Source: Parvibaculum sp.
GTDB taxonomy: Bacteria > Pseudomonadota > Alphaproteobacteria > Parvibaculales > Parvibaculaceae
NCBI GenBank assembly: GCA_019635955.1
Contig: JAHBYL010000017.1
Location: 1-58,255 of the forward strand
Direction: 5' to 3'
Length of the DNA: 58,255 nt
In this document: piece by piece, positions 58,204 through 58,255 of the stretch
How positions within the stretch are numbered: position 1 is the first letter of the stretch
Layout of the letters: each line of letters begins with the position of its first letter
Position numbers and translations under genes: made by a program
Notes under the pieces: model-generated
Told to the model about the DNA's origin: nothing
Seen by the model: the letters and a program-made list of their open reading frames with translations, nothing else
The model's database searches: none

Positions 58204-58219
58204 TAGGGTATTCACCCTA
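58204..58219. promoter_or_regulatory. Perfect inverted repeat, candidate operator
   Basis: TAGGGT-ATTC-ACCCTA is a perfect 6-4-6 palindrome in the AT-richer gap upstream of the transporter gene and 8 bases before a possible ATG (58228) at the right edge. It has the size of a LuxR/NarL-type or MarR-type binding site. Confidence 0.4.
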
Positions 58220-58227
58220 AACGGGAC

Positions 58228-58255
58228 ATGAGGGCGGCGCCGTTCGAGCGCGAAT
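58228..58255 (+). CDS. Possible start of a gene leaving the right edge
   Basis: ATG 58228 opens a frame MRAAPFERE to the window end, preceded by a weak ACGGGAC. It is too short to judge; the palindrome at 58204-58219 just upstream makes a promoter here plausible. Confidence 0.25.

Overview
This is a chromosomal window from an alphaproteobacterium. It has high GC content, genes packed with ATGA-type overlaps, and SD-preceded starts on both strands. The class assignment rests on DUF2093 next to xseA, the HisZ-HisG pair, an alphaproteobacterial-type HisRS, a ScfR-type regulator divergent from glyoxylate-shunt genes, and a CIRCE-controlled groESL. The gene mix (acyl-CoA dehydrogenase, flavin monooxygenases, glyoxylate shunt, many fatty-acid or xenobiotic-type oxidoreductases) would suit a hydrocarbon- or surfactant-using Hyphomicrobiales/Parvibaculum-like organism, but that finer placement is inference. 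I see no tRNA, rRNA, insertion sequence, prophage or CRISPR array.

Region 1 (1-10.2 kb, plus strand) starts with the end of an unidentified gene, arfB and a MAPEG protein. An envelope gene run follows: pmbA, cysQ, a DUF4170 protein, tspO, an MsbA-type exporter, a DUF374 acyltransferase, waaA, lpxK and an LpxL-type acyltransferase. Together the last five build and export Kdo-lipid A. Region 2 (10.2-20.3 kb) holds a minus-strand M23 peptidase-DUF2093-xseA group divergent from purD, then a phosphotransferase and GNAT protein, a phosphofructokinase, a Gfo/Idh/MocA oxidoreductase, a D-threonine aldolase/D-serine dehydratase-like enzyme, a small Cys-containing protein and a TetR regulator.

Region 3 (20.3-23.75 kb) is abnormal. 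A good sigma70-like promoter and a CIRCE operator lead into groES and groEL, both broken by many small indels while keeping recognisable sequence, and the next gene (aspartic protease) has two extra homopolymer bases. This looks more like a patch of poor sequence than real decay.

Region 4 (23.8-36 kb) has an acyl-CoA dehydrogenase, then glyA behind a ZTP (pfl) riboswitch whose terminator overlaps the aptamer. Next are a DUF72 protein, a TetR regulator divergent from an FMO-SDR operon, a TauE/SafE permease divergent from a LysR regulator with two matching operators between them, and the hisS-hisZ-hisG operon on the minus strand.

Region 5 (36-45.1 kb) has a sensor histidine kinase with a degenerate ATPase domain, a cyanide-insensitive-type cytochrome bd oxidase (cioA, cioB and a 39-residue DUF2474 subunit), and a ScfR-like regulator divergent from aceB-aceA, which ends in a strong terminator.

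Region 6 (45.2-58.3 kb) is a mixed metabolic stretch: an LLM flavoprotein and a small RHH-like protein, a membrane protein, an MmyB-type XRE regulator, a Baeyer-Villiger-type monooxygenase, an RraA-like protein, speD-speE behind a long structured leader, a nitronate monooxygenase-like protein, a histone-H1-like Lys/Ala-rich protein, a D-aminoacylase-type amidohydrolase and a GPH-type transporter.
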